Numbered from the stretch's first letter, positions 33,697 to 45,744 are shown. The stretch: 64,000 nucleotides of DNA from Melampsora larici-populina 98AG31 (GCF_000204055.1 NW_006768767.1:1-64000); one strand, 5' to 3'. Notes: generated by a model not told the origin, from the sequence alone. Made by a program: numbers and translations.

Positions 33697-34321
33697 TTAC
33701 TTCCGTACCCTTTCAACTAACGTGTTGACCCCGTCGCCATTGCGTTCTACATACGCCTTGACCTTCGAAATGTGAAAGACGTTGTGCCGTCGATCCCCCT
33801 CTGGCAATTCCAACTCCACATTTTGACCATGGTTCGTTGATTTGACTACCCGATAAGGCCCTTCGTAGCGCTCTTTCAATTTATTGACGCCTCCTTGATG
33901 TCTCCCCCGCCAGTCGGCTGAGTCTAGAAGCGCCCAGGAATCCGGTTGAAGCGGTTCTGCCGAGCGACAATGCTTGTTGTGCTGCAACGCCTGCTGTATT
34001 CGGCTAGTCCACAACGCGTCACGTGCCGTTGACCACGCGTCGTGTCTCATACTGAACCACTTGGTGAGAGCCGTCGGGTCTGATTCTTCAGCATCTTGGG
34101 TCGAAAGTAATCGTTGTTGACGACCGAAGATCAGCTCAAAAGGAGATTTGCCCGTCGCAATATTAAGCGCGCCGTTGATGGCGTACTCTACCGCCGCCAA
34201 GGACTCTAGCCACTTGCCTTGTCGTTTGGCGGTGAAAGTCCTCAAAATTTGACCAACTGTACGATTCGTGCGTTCGCTTCGGCCATCTGCTTGCGGATGA
34301 AAAGCTGTGACATGTGAAAAT
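33697..34321 (-). CDS. Ty3/gypsy integrase C-terminal half (runs into gap)
   Basis: The minus-strand frame starts at the gap edge with FHPQADGRSERTNRT, which keeps the third catalytic residue (Glu) of the DDE core. It continues with WLESLAAVEYAINGALNIATGKSPFELIFGR, the conserved tail of gypsy integrases, and a C-terminal module with WALLDSADWRGRHQGGVNKLKERYEGPYRVV and HNVFHISKVKAY. The family's usual FHVSxLKxY appears here as FHISKVKAY. There is no obvious chromodomain after it; the stop is at 33697. The frame is intact up to the gap, so this is one of the younger elements in the window. Confidence 0.9.
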
Positions 34322-35037
34322 NNNNNNNNNNNNNNNNNNNNNNNNNNNNNNNNNNNNNNNNNNNNNNNNNNNNNNNNNNNNNNNNNNNNNNNNNNNNNNN
34401 NNNNNNNNNNNNNNNNNNNNNNNNNNNNNNNNNNNNNNNNNNNNNNNNNNNNNNNNNNNNNNNNNNNNNNNNNNNNNNNNNNNNNNNNNNNNNNNNNNNN
34501 NNNNNNNNNNNNNNNNNNNNNNNNNNNNNNNNNNNNNNNNNNNNNNNNNNNNNNNNNNNNNNNNNNNNNNNNNNNNNNNNNNNNNNNNNNNNNNNNNNNN
34601 NNNNNNNNNNNNNNNNNNNNNNNNNNNNNNNNNNNNNNNNNNNNNNNNNNNNNNNNNNNNNNNNNNNNNNNNNNNNNNNNNNNNNNNNNNNNNNNNNNNN
34701 NNNNNNNNNNNNNNNNNNNNNNNNNNNNNNNNNNNNNNNNNNNNNNNNNNNNNNNNNNNNNNNNNNNNNNNNNNNNNNNNNNNNNNNNNNNNNNNNNNNN
34801 NNNNNNNNNNNNNNNNNNNNNNNNNNNNNNNNNNNNNNNNNNNNNNNNNNNNNNNNNNNNNNNNNNNNNNNNNNNNNNNNNNNNNNNNNNNNNNNNNNNN
34901 NNNNNNNNNNNNNNNNNNNNNNNNNNNNNNNNNNNNNNNNNNNNNNNNNNNNNNNNNNNNNNNNNNNNNNNNNNNNNNNNNNNNNNNNNNNNNNNNNNNN
35001 NNNNNNNNNNNNNNNNNNNNNNNNNNNNNNNNNNNNN
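34322..35037. other. Assembly gap, 716 N
   Basis: The sequence is undetermined. It hides the rest of the gypsy element, or a collapsed repeat: the sequence after the gap shows no gypsy homology I can see. Confidence 1.
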
Positions 35038-36126
35038 CAGGCTCTACATCAACTTAAGAAGACTAATTAACAACCCTTCTATTACATACAACATCATCAC
35101 CCAATTGCCAGAGTGATATCTTAACTTTGATACTGACTGTTTAAACTGAGGTTGATTGCAAAGTTGTGCATGGCAGGCATAATGATCAATGAGGTACAAG
35201 CAAAAATCTTTGAATCTTGTGTCTTCTCTGTCTGGATCATTGAAGAGTCTGAACATTACTAAAAGGCTTTTGTCACTATGTGATCATGAAAAGTGTAGAA
35301 TTCTGTGTCATAAGTTGTTAGTACCTTTTATGTTACATTCCTTTGTGTGCCTTTTGATCCTGTGGCATTTCATCCCAAATCTTTAATGCCACCTCACCAT
35401 GATTTTTGAAAGTCACCAATAGGCCCTTTTAGTAAATATATGTCTAGAGAGCTGAATACTGTATAAGATACATGGTGTTTGAAATTGCAATGGACTCCCT
35501 TACTCAACCACTTGTTCTGATCTATTACTTGCCACTTTCCAACAAGTGCTATGGCCCGCCAGTACTCATAATTAGTAGTTCCACCCAATTTCCACCATAT
35601 CAATTGTGCCTCAAGACAGCCAGATGTACACAATTCATCTAGGCAACCAGGTTGAGATCTAGAGCTTTAGCAGTAATAGGTTGATTATCATTTGACTTGG
35701 GTTGGGAATGGATTATCCTGGTTTGTCAACTTATGTTGTTTTTGAGTTTGAATCTTGTTAAAATCTGTTCATCTAATAATTCAAAACTTCATTCAACTTC
35801 TTTAGAAATTACCATTGACACTTGACACACATCAATGATTAATATTGAGTGTAAGTTTAACTCAGAATTCTCAAAACCCGCTCAGTTGAAAGCTAGTAAG
35901 CTTGATTACATATTTGCCTCCAGATTGATTTTGCCACTGTCTTGAAGCAATAGTGAGGCTACAAAGTGAGACAAGCACAAAATAATTTAGTTGAGAGAAG
36001 AGAGAATTGAATTGGATACCTCTGATCAGTAGAGTTTCTTATTTTCCTCAGAAAATTTTCTCATTCTCAAAGCATTACATAATTGCAGTTCCTTTATCTA
36101 CATAAAGATATTTCATTGCAATAAAA
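35038..36126. other. Unassigned sequence after the gap
   Basis: No domain or paired repeat is seen. The last 100 bp may be the leader of the DIRS-like element that starts coding at 36127. Confidence 0.35.
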
Positions 36127-37487
36127 ATGTCTAACCCAAGCGGCATTGATCAGTTTAATGCTAATGTGAAGAGGATAAGTGAGAGGCTCTGTGGTGTTTC
36201 TGATTCTGATTCCCCTCCGGGTACTCAGCTTACCGATTTAACTACGGAAGAAAACAACACGACTGCTGATGCTTCCGGCGATAAGGCGTCCTCTGGTTCC
36301 GTGTCACAAGGTCGTAAAGGCAAGGCCGCCGGTGCAAAGAAGGGTCCCACCCCCGGGGAGACCGCGTTGACACAACCCAACGTGCCTCCAATTAATCCGG
36401 CTACCGCTTCTTCTTCAGCTTTGCAAGCCAATAACACTGGTGATGTGACGACTAAAGAAAAAATTGGTGCTGAGACGCCCACCAACCTAGGCACTCAAGT
36501 CGCTAAAGACACACTGACGGTGAAGTCTTTGGCCACCAAGGACGCCAAAGCCCAAGTCCAAGGATCCAAAGGCTCCAACACCAGTATTGCACATTCTGGT
36601 GGTTCAGCCCAGCCCAAAAGTGCCGGTTCCGTCCCGTTGATTTCTATAGAAGTGGTGAATACGCATAATGTCAATGACACACCATGTAAGCTTCAGAATG
36701 TTTAAACCCCCCACCTAGGTGATGCCGCGTATGCAAAGCCACATTGTGATGCCACGTTCAAGTGATGCCTCAGTGGAGAGCCAAATAACGGAAATCTGGA
36801 CAACACAAACTAATTGTTTGTTTTCATTCTATTCTGTGCTGTGTAGTACCTCCATCACTAGGTCAAGCAGCTGCCATCAAAGGTCAAGCTAGCGGAATCC
36901 TCTCCCAGATCAACAAGTGCTCCCCGGACGGTATTGAATCTTGGTTAAACTCTAAAGGCTTTACCCTGGTCCCTATGACCCCGGGAGGTGCTAGCACGGA
37001 AGTCAGTCGGATTAATGCTGTTGACAAAACCAATGGTAGCAAAATCATACCTGCTCCATCTTCTACTTCTAGCCTCCCTGCTTCCCTGCCCTCTAGAACT
37101 CAACACAACAGTTGCAACGTCATCAACCCGGTTCTGCTCAACAATACACCTAAACCCCGTTCTGGCTTGTTTCTAAAGCAAGCTTTAGAACTGTCAGATA
37201 CCAAAGACAAAACAGAAGACAAAAATGCTAGTACGACTAAGACCACCACATCTGCTACAATCTGTTTCAGCAATGAGGGTATTGAATCCCATGGCTTGGT
37301 AGCATTGTCAAAGTACTTTGGTGCCAAGATGACCTCTCTTGACGCCTACATACCAATTTTGGTGTTCAACCCCCAATGGTTAAGACAGGATCTTCTTCAA
37401 CAGTCTATTCGTAAACGGTCTGTGAAAGAAAAACTGGAAGACACTTACATTGGCCTTACTGTTCCTCTTGAATGGAAGATTACTTGA
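36127..37487 (+). pseudogene. Gag-like ORF1 of the DIRS-like element, with a probable intron
   Basis: The first block (MSNPSGIDQFNANVKRISERL) is followed by a Ser/Thr/Ala-rich, presumably disordered region. A donor GTAAGC at 36686 and an acceptor GTAG ending at 36846 remove the only stop and join the two open parts in phase, giving 399 aa. After the junction comes ILSQINKCSPDGIESWLNSKGF, and near the end LVALSKYFGAKMTSLDAYIPILVFNPQWLRQDL. After the stop at 37487 the homologous sequence seems to continue (AYHQYYKWNKLASKFK, then FRYDLAVQTVIMTFHLPDGS to 38030), so the stop is probably secondary decay. Confidence 0.55.
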
Positions 37488-38956
37488 GGAGAATGGGTCG
37501 TTGTGTTTGACTTGTTTATAGCTTACCATCAGTACTACAAATGGAACAAATTAGCCAGCAAATTCAAATAACACAAAGAAAACGTTTTTGCTATCAAGAA
37601 AGAGAATTCAAACTGGCCTGTTGCTTTCCGTTACGACTTGGCTGTACAAACCGTGATTATGACCTTTCACCTCCCTGATGGATCGCTAGCTAACCCTGCT
37701 ATACGTGATGGACGTTTAGAACGTGAAGTGTCACAAGAGACTGAGAGAATGAAGGACTTCCTACCAGCATTCAAAGAACTCAATCCTTACGCCGACGGAG
37801 AAGTCAAAGCCTTCATCGATCCTATTTCCGGAGGCAATGGCCGCGTTACTAATCCGGCTATAATACAAGGGTTCAATAGACCTACCCCTAGATCTCAGAA
37901 CTTCTCTCAACAGAACAATTTCTCTGGCTTACCAGTGTATGATGGGCCGGGCGGTTCGACCTCAAACGCCTGGCAAGATAGAAGACCCAAGCTCAGAGGA
38001 CATGCCGTCAGAGGCCGTAGAGGAAGTTAGCAAGGGAACCACGGTGCTAGAGATTGTAGTCCTAATCGTCATAGAGATGCATGGCGCGCCGAGAGACGTG
38101 AGCGAGGTGATGACCAAGACAACGCAGGGCCTGCGGGGAAGGCAAAGTACGCCAAACGGTCATTTAGCCTAGAGTGATATTCCTCAATTTTAATCCACGT
38201 ACTTGTGTTGTCAATGCTCAAAACCAAAAAGGAGATCATTGTTTGTGTGTTGCACCAATTCATACAGTATCTCCTGCGAGGCTGTTATTTCTTTCCAATT
38301 CTATCTTCATTTAGAGTCAAGGTGTTGAATACTCCCACCACACATATGCTTGTCCCTGTTGTTGTGTTTTTAACAATGTGGAGTTGTTTGATGTTTTTTA
38401 CTCTAGTCATCTTTGTTCTTATTTAAGCGCGGCAGTAATGCATGATTAAATCTTCTTGGAGTCAGTATTCTAACATGGTGTGCTTGCCCTTCTTGCTTGT
38501 TTGTTTGGTCCTTTCTAGTGATAAGAGACCAAGGGTGAATCCCGTCAAGAGCCTAGGTGATGTCAAGGAAGTTATTGAACCTAAGAGACCAGACCTGATG
38601 ATTGATGTAATGACTGGTGAATTGATAAATCTTGAGTTGATTAAACCGTACGCAAATTCAGGGACGTCGTTTGATAGCCACTGGCCTGAAGAGACCGCCA
38701 AGTGTGGATTGAAAGTGGAGGAATGGCAAGTGTTGGCGGATGAATGTGGCCTGAGTAAAGAGGCGGAAGACATAATTAGCGGTCTGATCAAGGGTTACCA
38801 CCAGGGAATCCCAGAACATCTTTCAGGGCACAGAAGGTGGTTTACTCCAAGCAATCACAAATCGGCTAAATCAGCAGCCGAAAAGATTAAAAATACGTAG
38901 CAAAAGAGCACAGAGAAGGGTGAATATTCGGTCCTTTTAACCACAAAGAAGTCTTC

Positions 38957-39822
38957 ATGAAGATTGGGTTCTTTTGGTCAAGCCCTATGGGGAGTGTGAT
39001 AAACGGAGATGGTTCCTTCTGTATTATCAACTACATGTCTGACCCACACAATTCTAAACATACTCTGTCAGTCAATAGTTTTGTCAATAAGAAAGAATTT
39101 GATACTACGTGGGACGACTTTAAGGTCTTAGCGAAGTTCTTCAGTGAGGAAAAAGGAAACTTTTTGTTAGCAATCTTTGATTGGGAAAAGGCGTATTGGC
39201 AGATACTAATTCACCCAAGTCAATGGAGGTATTCATTCATTCTGGACTTACAGAATAGATTATGGTTGGACTCAAGAGTACATTTTGAAGGTGTCGCAGG
39301 CTGTGGCATATTCGGAAGACCAGCTGACTTGTGGAAAAAGATTGTGAAAGAGCTGTTTGGTCTGAAAGCGCCTTTTGTTGGGTAGATGACAATTTACTCA
39401 TCAAAGAAGTTACAAATCCAACTAATATTGGGAATGTGGTTACCTTGAGTAATTCCATGGGTGTGCTATTGAATGAACAAAAGGTTCACGAATTTGCCAA
39501 GGAGCAAAGGTATATCAGGTTTGTGTGGAATTCAGCAGAAAGGACGGTTAGATTGCCCGACAAGAAATTTGCCAAAAGATTAGCTCAGGTTATTCAATTT
39601 CTATATCCAAATGAGAAACTCACTTACAAGGAGGTGGACAAACTTGTGGGAAGGCTTGTCCATACTACATATATTGTGCCAAATCTGCATTGTTACTTGC
39701 TTAGTTTGTATAGATGGAAGGTGGAATGGAAAGTTTTGTCAGCAAAATGTGCTATTCCAGAGGATGTCAGGGATGACTTAACCAAGTGGAAGAGGACTTT
39801 GGAATCTTTCAAACCGCTGTGG
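38957..39822 (+). pseudogene. DIRS-like reverse transcriptase, frame-shifted
   Basis: Two overlapping frames (38957-39385 and 39331-39825) carry one RT domain; the shift lies near 39360-39385, between the GRPAD motif and the WVDD motif. The first catalytic Asp (FDWEKAYW) and the two in WVDD are still present. The end at SLYRWKVEWK and DLTKWKRTLESF lies where RNase H would begin; that domain is missing. Confidence 0.75.
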
Positions 39823-39830
39823 TGAGCAAG

Positions 39831-41578
39831 ATCTCTACTTAAGCAAAAAAATTAAAAATTATTGGAAAATTTGTATTTTTAGTCAAAGGCAAAGTTATTG
39901 TTGGAGTTATTAGTCATCAAGGGTCTCAAAGTTGATTTGTAATCTTCATTTAATTATCTTTTAAATCATATATTTACATATTCATTTGATAAGAAAATTT
40001 AAGAGAAAAGAAAATTTTGAAAAGATCAATAAAAATAGTATAAGAGTGAAAATTAAATTAAAAGAATTAGTAAGGAGGAATTGGAAGAAGAAGAAAATTT
40101 ATTTTGGATTTTCAAGCATGGAAACTGTTATGAAAATAATGAAAGAAGAAGGATAACATTAGAAAAGTTGAAAGAAATTTTGAAAATATGGGTATGGAAG
40201 GTTGGAAAATGGTTTTTAGGTTATTATTATAAGAGTTATTGGTTCAGGAAGGTTTTATTATGAAAGAGAGGTACAACATTAGTCATCAGCAACCTTAATC
40301 ACAAGGATTGAAAAGGGAGGTGTGAAATGATTCAAGAAAAGGGGTATTTCGAAAAAGGGTAGTACGGTATTAATTCCTGTGTAGTGATGTCATTGAAGGA
40401 TTAATTGCGCCAAGGGTTTTTCAGAAGGATTTTATGATTGTGTGGTTGATTGGAATGCTGTGGGATGATCTTTTGATAGAAGAAAAATCATTATTAGACG
40501 TGAAAATGGTCAAAATTCATCAAAAATGGAGGTCTTCAGCTAATTACATATGTCAAAACTTTTCAGAATTGGGTGTGTAATAGTTCATTCGACGCATAAT
40601 CATTGGTTTCATAATGTACAGCTTTTAAATCATTATTAACGGAGGAGTAGTGAAAAAGGTATAAGCAAACAAAGAAAATGGAGTGAATTTCGAATTTGGT
40701 GGTTACATATAACATTTACATGACAAAAGCTTATTTTCTCAATCTTTACAGCTCAATAACTTATTCAATACACATCAGAGATAGGTCATATGGGGGTGAT
40801 AAATGATCAGTATCACGAGGGCTATCAAATGAGCTATAGTAATCCAAAATTGAACAACTTTACAAAAGATTTGTAATTCCAAAAATGGATTTCAGCTATG
40901 AATATTAGGAAAAAATCAGCTGTATTCATCATAAGAAGATCTGTTCATCATTTATTAACATCAATTGATCAAATTCACACCTTGGATCATTACAAACAAT
41001 AATATTCATGACATCATATGGTTACATTGGAGGATTTCTGTTGATTTTTGACGGGTTTTGAAGGTTTTTGGAGGTTGTTGACCATTATTGAGGATTGTTG
41101 GAGTGTTATATACTATTGTTAGGGAATTTATGTGCCTTTGTTCCCCTTTTTACTCATCTTATACTTTTGTTTGAGTGTTTTTAATCATTATTAAATTACT
41201 TTATCAGTACTAAGTTCACTAAATTGCCCCTTTATATCAAAGGAGAGATTTCTTTATGTGTGATAAGACTACAAGTCTTCTTTGGAATAACAATCTAATT
41301 GATTGTTGCTTTGCTAGTAATTAAAAGTGTGTTTTGTTGTGCTCAGATTGGAATAACACTATAGCAGTGTTGAGGTTTCTTTTATTTCTAAAACTCACAG
41401 GAATAAGACTTGACTTAAGTATTGAAAACAATTTCTCTGGTGCCTTATCCCAAAGAATTCAGCAAAACCTTGCGTGGATTCTTTCAAAGAGGCAGTCTTA
41501 GGCAACTTCTACTAGTTATATTAGTAGACTATCCCTCTTTAAGCTCTGTAAAGCTCTTGTTGAGCTTTAAGTTCTACA
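39831..41578 (+). repeat. Non-coding repeat family, copy A, with structured LTR-like end
   Basis: About 1.4 kb (from about 40150) is shared with copy B (59360-60765), both forward, and in part with copy C (52690-53640, inverted). Shared landmarks are GGTTGGAAAATGGTTTTTAGG, AGCTAATTACATATGTCAAA, GTTGACCATT, TTGTTCCCCTTTTT, and AACACTATAGCAGTGTT. The last 440 bp (41139-41578) begin TGTTCCCC and end CTACA, with a purine-rich stretch ahead in copy B, so this may be an LTR. The end holds five hairpins. It follows a truncated DIRS-like RT and could be that element's terminal region. Confidence 0.7.
41285..41578 (+). other. Candidate structured RNA in repeat copy A (five conserved hairpins)
   Basis: Stems seen: AACAATC/GATTGTT (41289-41307); AACACT/AGTGTT (about 41354-41370); AAAGAATTC/GATTCTTT (41452-41484); AAAGAGG/CCTCTTT (41486-41540) enclosing TCTACTA/TAGTAGA; and TAAAGCTC-TTGTT-GAGCTTTA (41549-41569). 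Between them lie conserved single strands such as TTTCTCTGGTGCCTTATC. In copy B the same stems are present with different bases on both sides. No known RNA family is recognised: no hammerhead core, tRNA arm or intron core was found. Confidence 0.6.
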
Positions 41579-43925
41579 ACAGTGCTAAGGATTTGAATAT
41601 GGGTGTCAGAATTACCCAGTCAGTATAGTGGTCAATTAAATCTAAGTGAAGTGGCTACACATGCGAGCAATCCTTTGTGCCTCAGTAGGGGTATGGGAGT
41701 AGCATGTTGGATGCAATTGAGTCCTTTCCATCAGAAGAACTGCCAGTGATACAGAGGGTAAGTTTGAGTATGTTTTCAGAAGTAACTGAAGAATTTGTTT
41801 GATCAAATGACAGTTGATGAAAGACTACAAGAATTGATTGCATACATCACTTGTAAGCCTAGATCCAAAGCAAAAACATTTCAAAGACAATTGAACAACT
41901 CACTCTACCTGGTCAGTAGTGATACCACTCCTGTTGACCAGAACCACTTGAGCATCTTGAAGTACAAAATCACATCTCACTGACAGAATCGTGATGGTCA
42001 GAAAGAGAAACCATTCAATCCCAAACCGAAAACCAGAACCCATGACAAGTATATCCAGTCTTAGCTAAACCTGTTTGATTGAGACATTCTCCACCTACTT
42101 ATGATGCATTATATCTTGATATGATTTGGTCACAACTTTTTGTGACCTGAAATAGACAAAGAACAATACATTGATAATAGTTGTGAGATGAGGAGATATG
42201 AATATATGTAGTATATTGGAGAGGGAGAATGAGATAAATCAAATTGTAATTTCCAGACCTTGGGGAAAAATTTACAAACAATGAGCAAGTACAGAAAGTT
42301 GTAATTGACCAACCAATGGAGCGGACAAATGTGTTGTTCAAGTTGCCAAGGGGTCAGAGTAGAGGGCAAATAACACAGAAAGGCTCTGCTTGCCAAGCTT
42401 GAAGATCATGCAGAAATTGGAATAGGCAAATGAAATCTTAAGAATCATTGATGAAGCTGAAATACTGATGCATGATGAAGTTGAGAAACAACAGCATGAT
42501 GCACAGTAGTGAGCCGAAATTAGCAAGAGCAAAGCAGATATATGAGGTCTATGTATGATGATGACAAAGCCACCAACAAAGCATGCTAATTGTCAGCCTA
42601 GGACTCTATTGAAGGGTTAACTAAATGAGCTCTAAACTAAATTGTACTCACAAAATGTATTTGTTTGAGTTCTTGGTAAAACCCAAGAGGAATTATTTTC
42701 TGATTCTTTGTGAGTAAGATGTTATAAAGCTATATTTGTTAGGTATAGCTGTCTGTGGTGCGGAATGAATACCGCTGCCAGTTATAAGTAAGTGAAATCA
42801 CTTATTAATCTGCCAAGGTGAATACAAACTAACGTATAATGATCCTGGGTTACACTTTAGCGTTAGTTTGATAAAAACAAGACCTTTTATCAAGAGAGAT
42901 ATGAAAAGAGAATAAGTCAGTCGATTGGAAATACCCAAATGATCTGTGACAGATTCTAGTAAAAAGATGAAGTAGAAGAAAAAAGGTAATCTGGTCAAGT
43001 ACTAAAGTTGGAAGATAAAGAAGCTTATTGATAGAAGTTTCTAAGAGGTTTCTACTAAAGTAATTTGAACAAACAAAGGTAAAAGGGGATATTTGAGTAA
43101 AACATAGGTTTTTTCAAAAATAGGATTTTGTTGGTAAAATTTGATATATGTCGTAACAGATATTTTTATTTCTCGTACAAAGAAGAACTCACATTATATA
43201 GTGCTTCTTTCGTAGCAGTTAGTTACTTTGCACATTTTCGGTCAGGGTTCAAATATCTTGGCCTGGACTTCTAATTTCCTTAGGATTTTGATCAGGGCTG
43301 CTGTCATTGGTTGTATTCAACAACTATATTTAGCCTGGTTTGTAATTACTTTCCTTGTCATGTATTTGCTGGTTGCAAGGGGTAAGGTGATTATGTTTTT
43401 TAGTTAAACCAGGGTTCTAAGGGTTTTGTTCTAATGTTTTTGTTTCTGTTTCTACACTCTTGAAACACAAGTGAGAGAGATGTATGATTTTTAAAAAGAA
43501 ATATGGTTTTATTTTAATTGGGTATTATATATGCAAAATATTGGAATGTGATCTTTGTTGTCTATACCATGGAGGTTCTGCACAGCAGGACCACTTGCGG
43601 TTGACACTAATTGATGAATTAAGAAAAAGTAAACATGTATAGTTGTATAACTTTGGTCTAATAATTGGTAGAATAGTGTGAGTAGAGTGACAGAAGTATT
43701 GCACATGGTAGAGGTGATCCTAACGGATGGAGATTCATATTTTAATATATATAAGGTAAAAATCAATTAAAGTGGGTGGAATTTGATTGATAGAGATTGT
43801 TGCTAGCTAGAGTGGAGGCGAGGCGAAGTTTTGGAAGGACAGAAGAGGAAAAAGATATGAGTTGAGCTTAGTTGTATTCAAAGGATGGCTTAAGAAATAA
43901 ATGGCTATAAAGGGAGTTCTACATT
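41579..43925. other. Unassigned DNA, no supported gene
   Basis: Only short frames occur. A region at 42640-43200 shows LTR-like short inverted strings but no paired copy in this window. Probably old mobile DNA. Confidence 0.3.
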
Positions 43926-44096
43926 TAGGGGATACAAAGTTAAATCTGGGATTTTTTTCCCAGTTTCCCAGTTTCCAAAATACAGCCAAAAACAGAAACT
44001 GGGAAACTGGGAGAGCGTGGGAAAGTACCAAACACAGCCAAAAACAAAAACTGGGAAACTGGGAAAAAAATCCCAGATTTAACTTTGTATCCCCTA
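43926..44096. mobile_element. MITE with perfect 47-bp inverted repeats, TA target site
   Basis: TA at 43926-43927 and 44095-44096 flank ends GGGGATACAAAGTTAAATC. The arms pair perfectly over about 47 bp. The core holds a tandem of ACAGCCAAAAACA followed by AACTGGGAAACTGGGA. The element at 52472-52632 has the same GATACAAAGT terminus and TA flanks but a different interior, so both belong to one terminus family. Confidence 0.85.
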
Positions 44097-44503
44097 ATTG
44101 TAGGCGCAGGGTCTACATATTCATCAGGCTTACGGTTATAGCATAAGTTGGAGAATAATGTGATATGTATTGAAAAGTTGAGACAGAGATGGTTGTTATA
44201 GAAGGCCAAGGTAAGAAATTGGGAACTCAATAAGTTGAAAGCACTGAAAAAGAGTCATACAGAGTCTGATGAATTAAGAAAAACACTGATCAAAAGAATG
44301 CCAAATGAACAACAAAGGCATAGCATAACAAAGAAGAATGTTAAAATGAAGACACAGAGATCCGACTATAAGAGGAGGACAACTGGGAGGCAATCATATT
44401 TGATCCCCACGCCCCTCAACAGCAAGCCAGGAAGTTGTCTTTAGGACCAGTGGCGGCTGAAACAGTAGTGGTGTCAGTTGGACATAGGCTTGTAGGCTCC
44501 AGT

Positions 44504-44575
44504 CTTCAAGCAGAAGCTCAGCACTTATGTGTGTAGCCCTAAGGGGAGGCATAAGTGCTGAACTTTTGCTTGAAG
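44504..44575. repeat. Palindromic element of 72 bp
   Basis: CTTCAAGCAGAAGCTCAGCA at the left is repeated inverted at the right (CTTCAAGCAAAAGTTCAGCA), with a short loop. It is an inverted repeat of about 26 bp with three mismatches. No target duplication was identified. Confidence 0.65.
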
Positions 44576-45744
44576 GGAGGGGGGGGCTTTAGGAATTTAC
44601 ATTTATTTAATTGATGCCAAATTTGAGCAAGGCTTTTTTTTGAAAATGATCTTCTACTTGAACCATGAAAAGAGGACATCTTGATAAGACATGTGCACTT
44701 GTTTTTTTGCTGCTGATCAATAGTAATACAAGGGATGAGGTTGAGGTGAAATAAGAAGATAAAATCATATACAAGAGGTCTTTAATTTAAGCTCTACATA
44801 GATTTTCTTTTTGCCTAAATATACTTTTTTCACCGCCAAAAAAAAGGTAATTTGGGCCAAAAAAAAAAACTATGCACAAAAAATTATAAAATTATACATA
44901 CACAGCTTTGAATGATTATCAATGTCAAAGTGTGATGTGGAGGCAAGTGTTGAGCAGGCTGAAAGTGGACTCGGGCAGTGGGGATTTGAACCGGGGTGGG
45001 TGTGTTTGGCATATCTGACCAGTGACAGTTTTCAATTTTGGATCATGCTTTGGTCCAATCATTCCTGCATTGACAGCATTGACATTCTTGTTCGCCAATT
45101 CAATTGTAAAATACCGCGCCCAAAAGATGCTTACCGCTCCATGCCGATAGCGGGAGAAGAGCTGAGTGTGAGCTTGGTTGAGTTGGATGACATAGATTGA
45201 AAAACTTTGAAGAAGATGAAAGTGTTGAAAGAAAGTTAATTGGTAGCCTAATATGAAGATTGAATGAGTCATAAAGGTTTGTAAGGAAATCGATTGTATG
45301 ACCATGATCCATATTTATGTAAATTGATGTGTGATTGAGTTTTTTTTTGTGAATGTGTAATCCGATCCTATGGAGATGAATAGTGAAGTAAGTGAAGTAA
45401 TTTGATGATGTATGATGAAGATTATTAAGAAAGTCTAGTATGAGATGGTTGTAGTTAGTAGTTAATAGATGAGATATTCTGATGAAGCGAAGGAATGTTA
45501 TGAAAGAAGATCAACCAATTCACTTAAATCGCTTAAACATGACCTTTAGATTGATTTGAAATCACCAAATTGGTAAACAACCAAATCAAAATCAAAAACC
45601 ATTTCAGTCGATCGATCGATCACAAATCAACCATCCAAACCAAATACAAAAGAACAGAAAACCAAAAACCAAGATCGTTGATTAGATAGTATTGAGCTCG
45701 ATCACTCTGCATAGTTCTTCACACTTAGTCTGATTGACTTCATC
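44576..45744. other. Intergenic region upstream of the bZIP gene
   Basis: Frames on both strands at 44922-45305 overlap each other and show no domain. A poly-purine/pyrimidine rich stretch (44815-44880) resembles the TTTTTTGGCGG parts of the MITE at 30780. The last 200 bp are probably promoter and leader of the bZIP gene (TCGATCGATCGATC at 45608). Confidence 0.35.

Larger units (their letters stand above)
36127..39830 (+). mobile_element. Decayed DIRS-like retrotransposon (gag and reverse transcriptase)
   Basis: The gag-like frame is at 36127-38030, the RT domain at about 38900-39822. RT motifs are FDWEKAYWQILIHPSQWRY, LDSRVHFEGVAGCGIFGRPAD, FCWVDDNLLIKE and KVHEFAKEQRYIRFVWN, then VDKLVGRLVHTTYIVPNLHCYLLSLYRW. 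This arrangement (FDWEKAYW first motif, GVAGCGxFGRPAD, WVDD) fits DIRS-type elements of basidiomycetes rather than gypsy or copia. Stops and frame shifts occur (for example near 37487, 38900, 39360-39385). No tyrosine recombinase domain could be found before the non-coding repeat begins, so the assignment rests on the RT alone. Confidence 0.7.

Noticed and set aside
34307..35116. Long open frames across the gap
   Set aside because: They consist of undetermined bases and have no meaning.
41285..41578. Hairpin series as a hammerhead, group I intron or tRNA-like element
   Set aside because: No CTGATGA...GAAA hammerhead core, no recognisable group I core pairings and no cloverleaf could be placed, so it is left as an unclassified structure.
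43960..44075. Repeated CAGTTTCCCAGTTTC blocks as a CRISPR array
   Set aside because: The blocks are inverted relative to each other within a TA-flanked MITE, and the genome is fungal.
44960..45000. GGTTCAAATCCCC-like string on the minus strand, suggestive of a tRNA T-arm
   Set aside because: The flanking five-base stems do not pair, and there is no matching acceptor strand or anticodon arm upstream.
44922..45305. Overlapping open frames on both strands
   Set aside because: Neither shows a domain, splice-site support or plausible composition; the two frames largely mirror each other.
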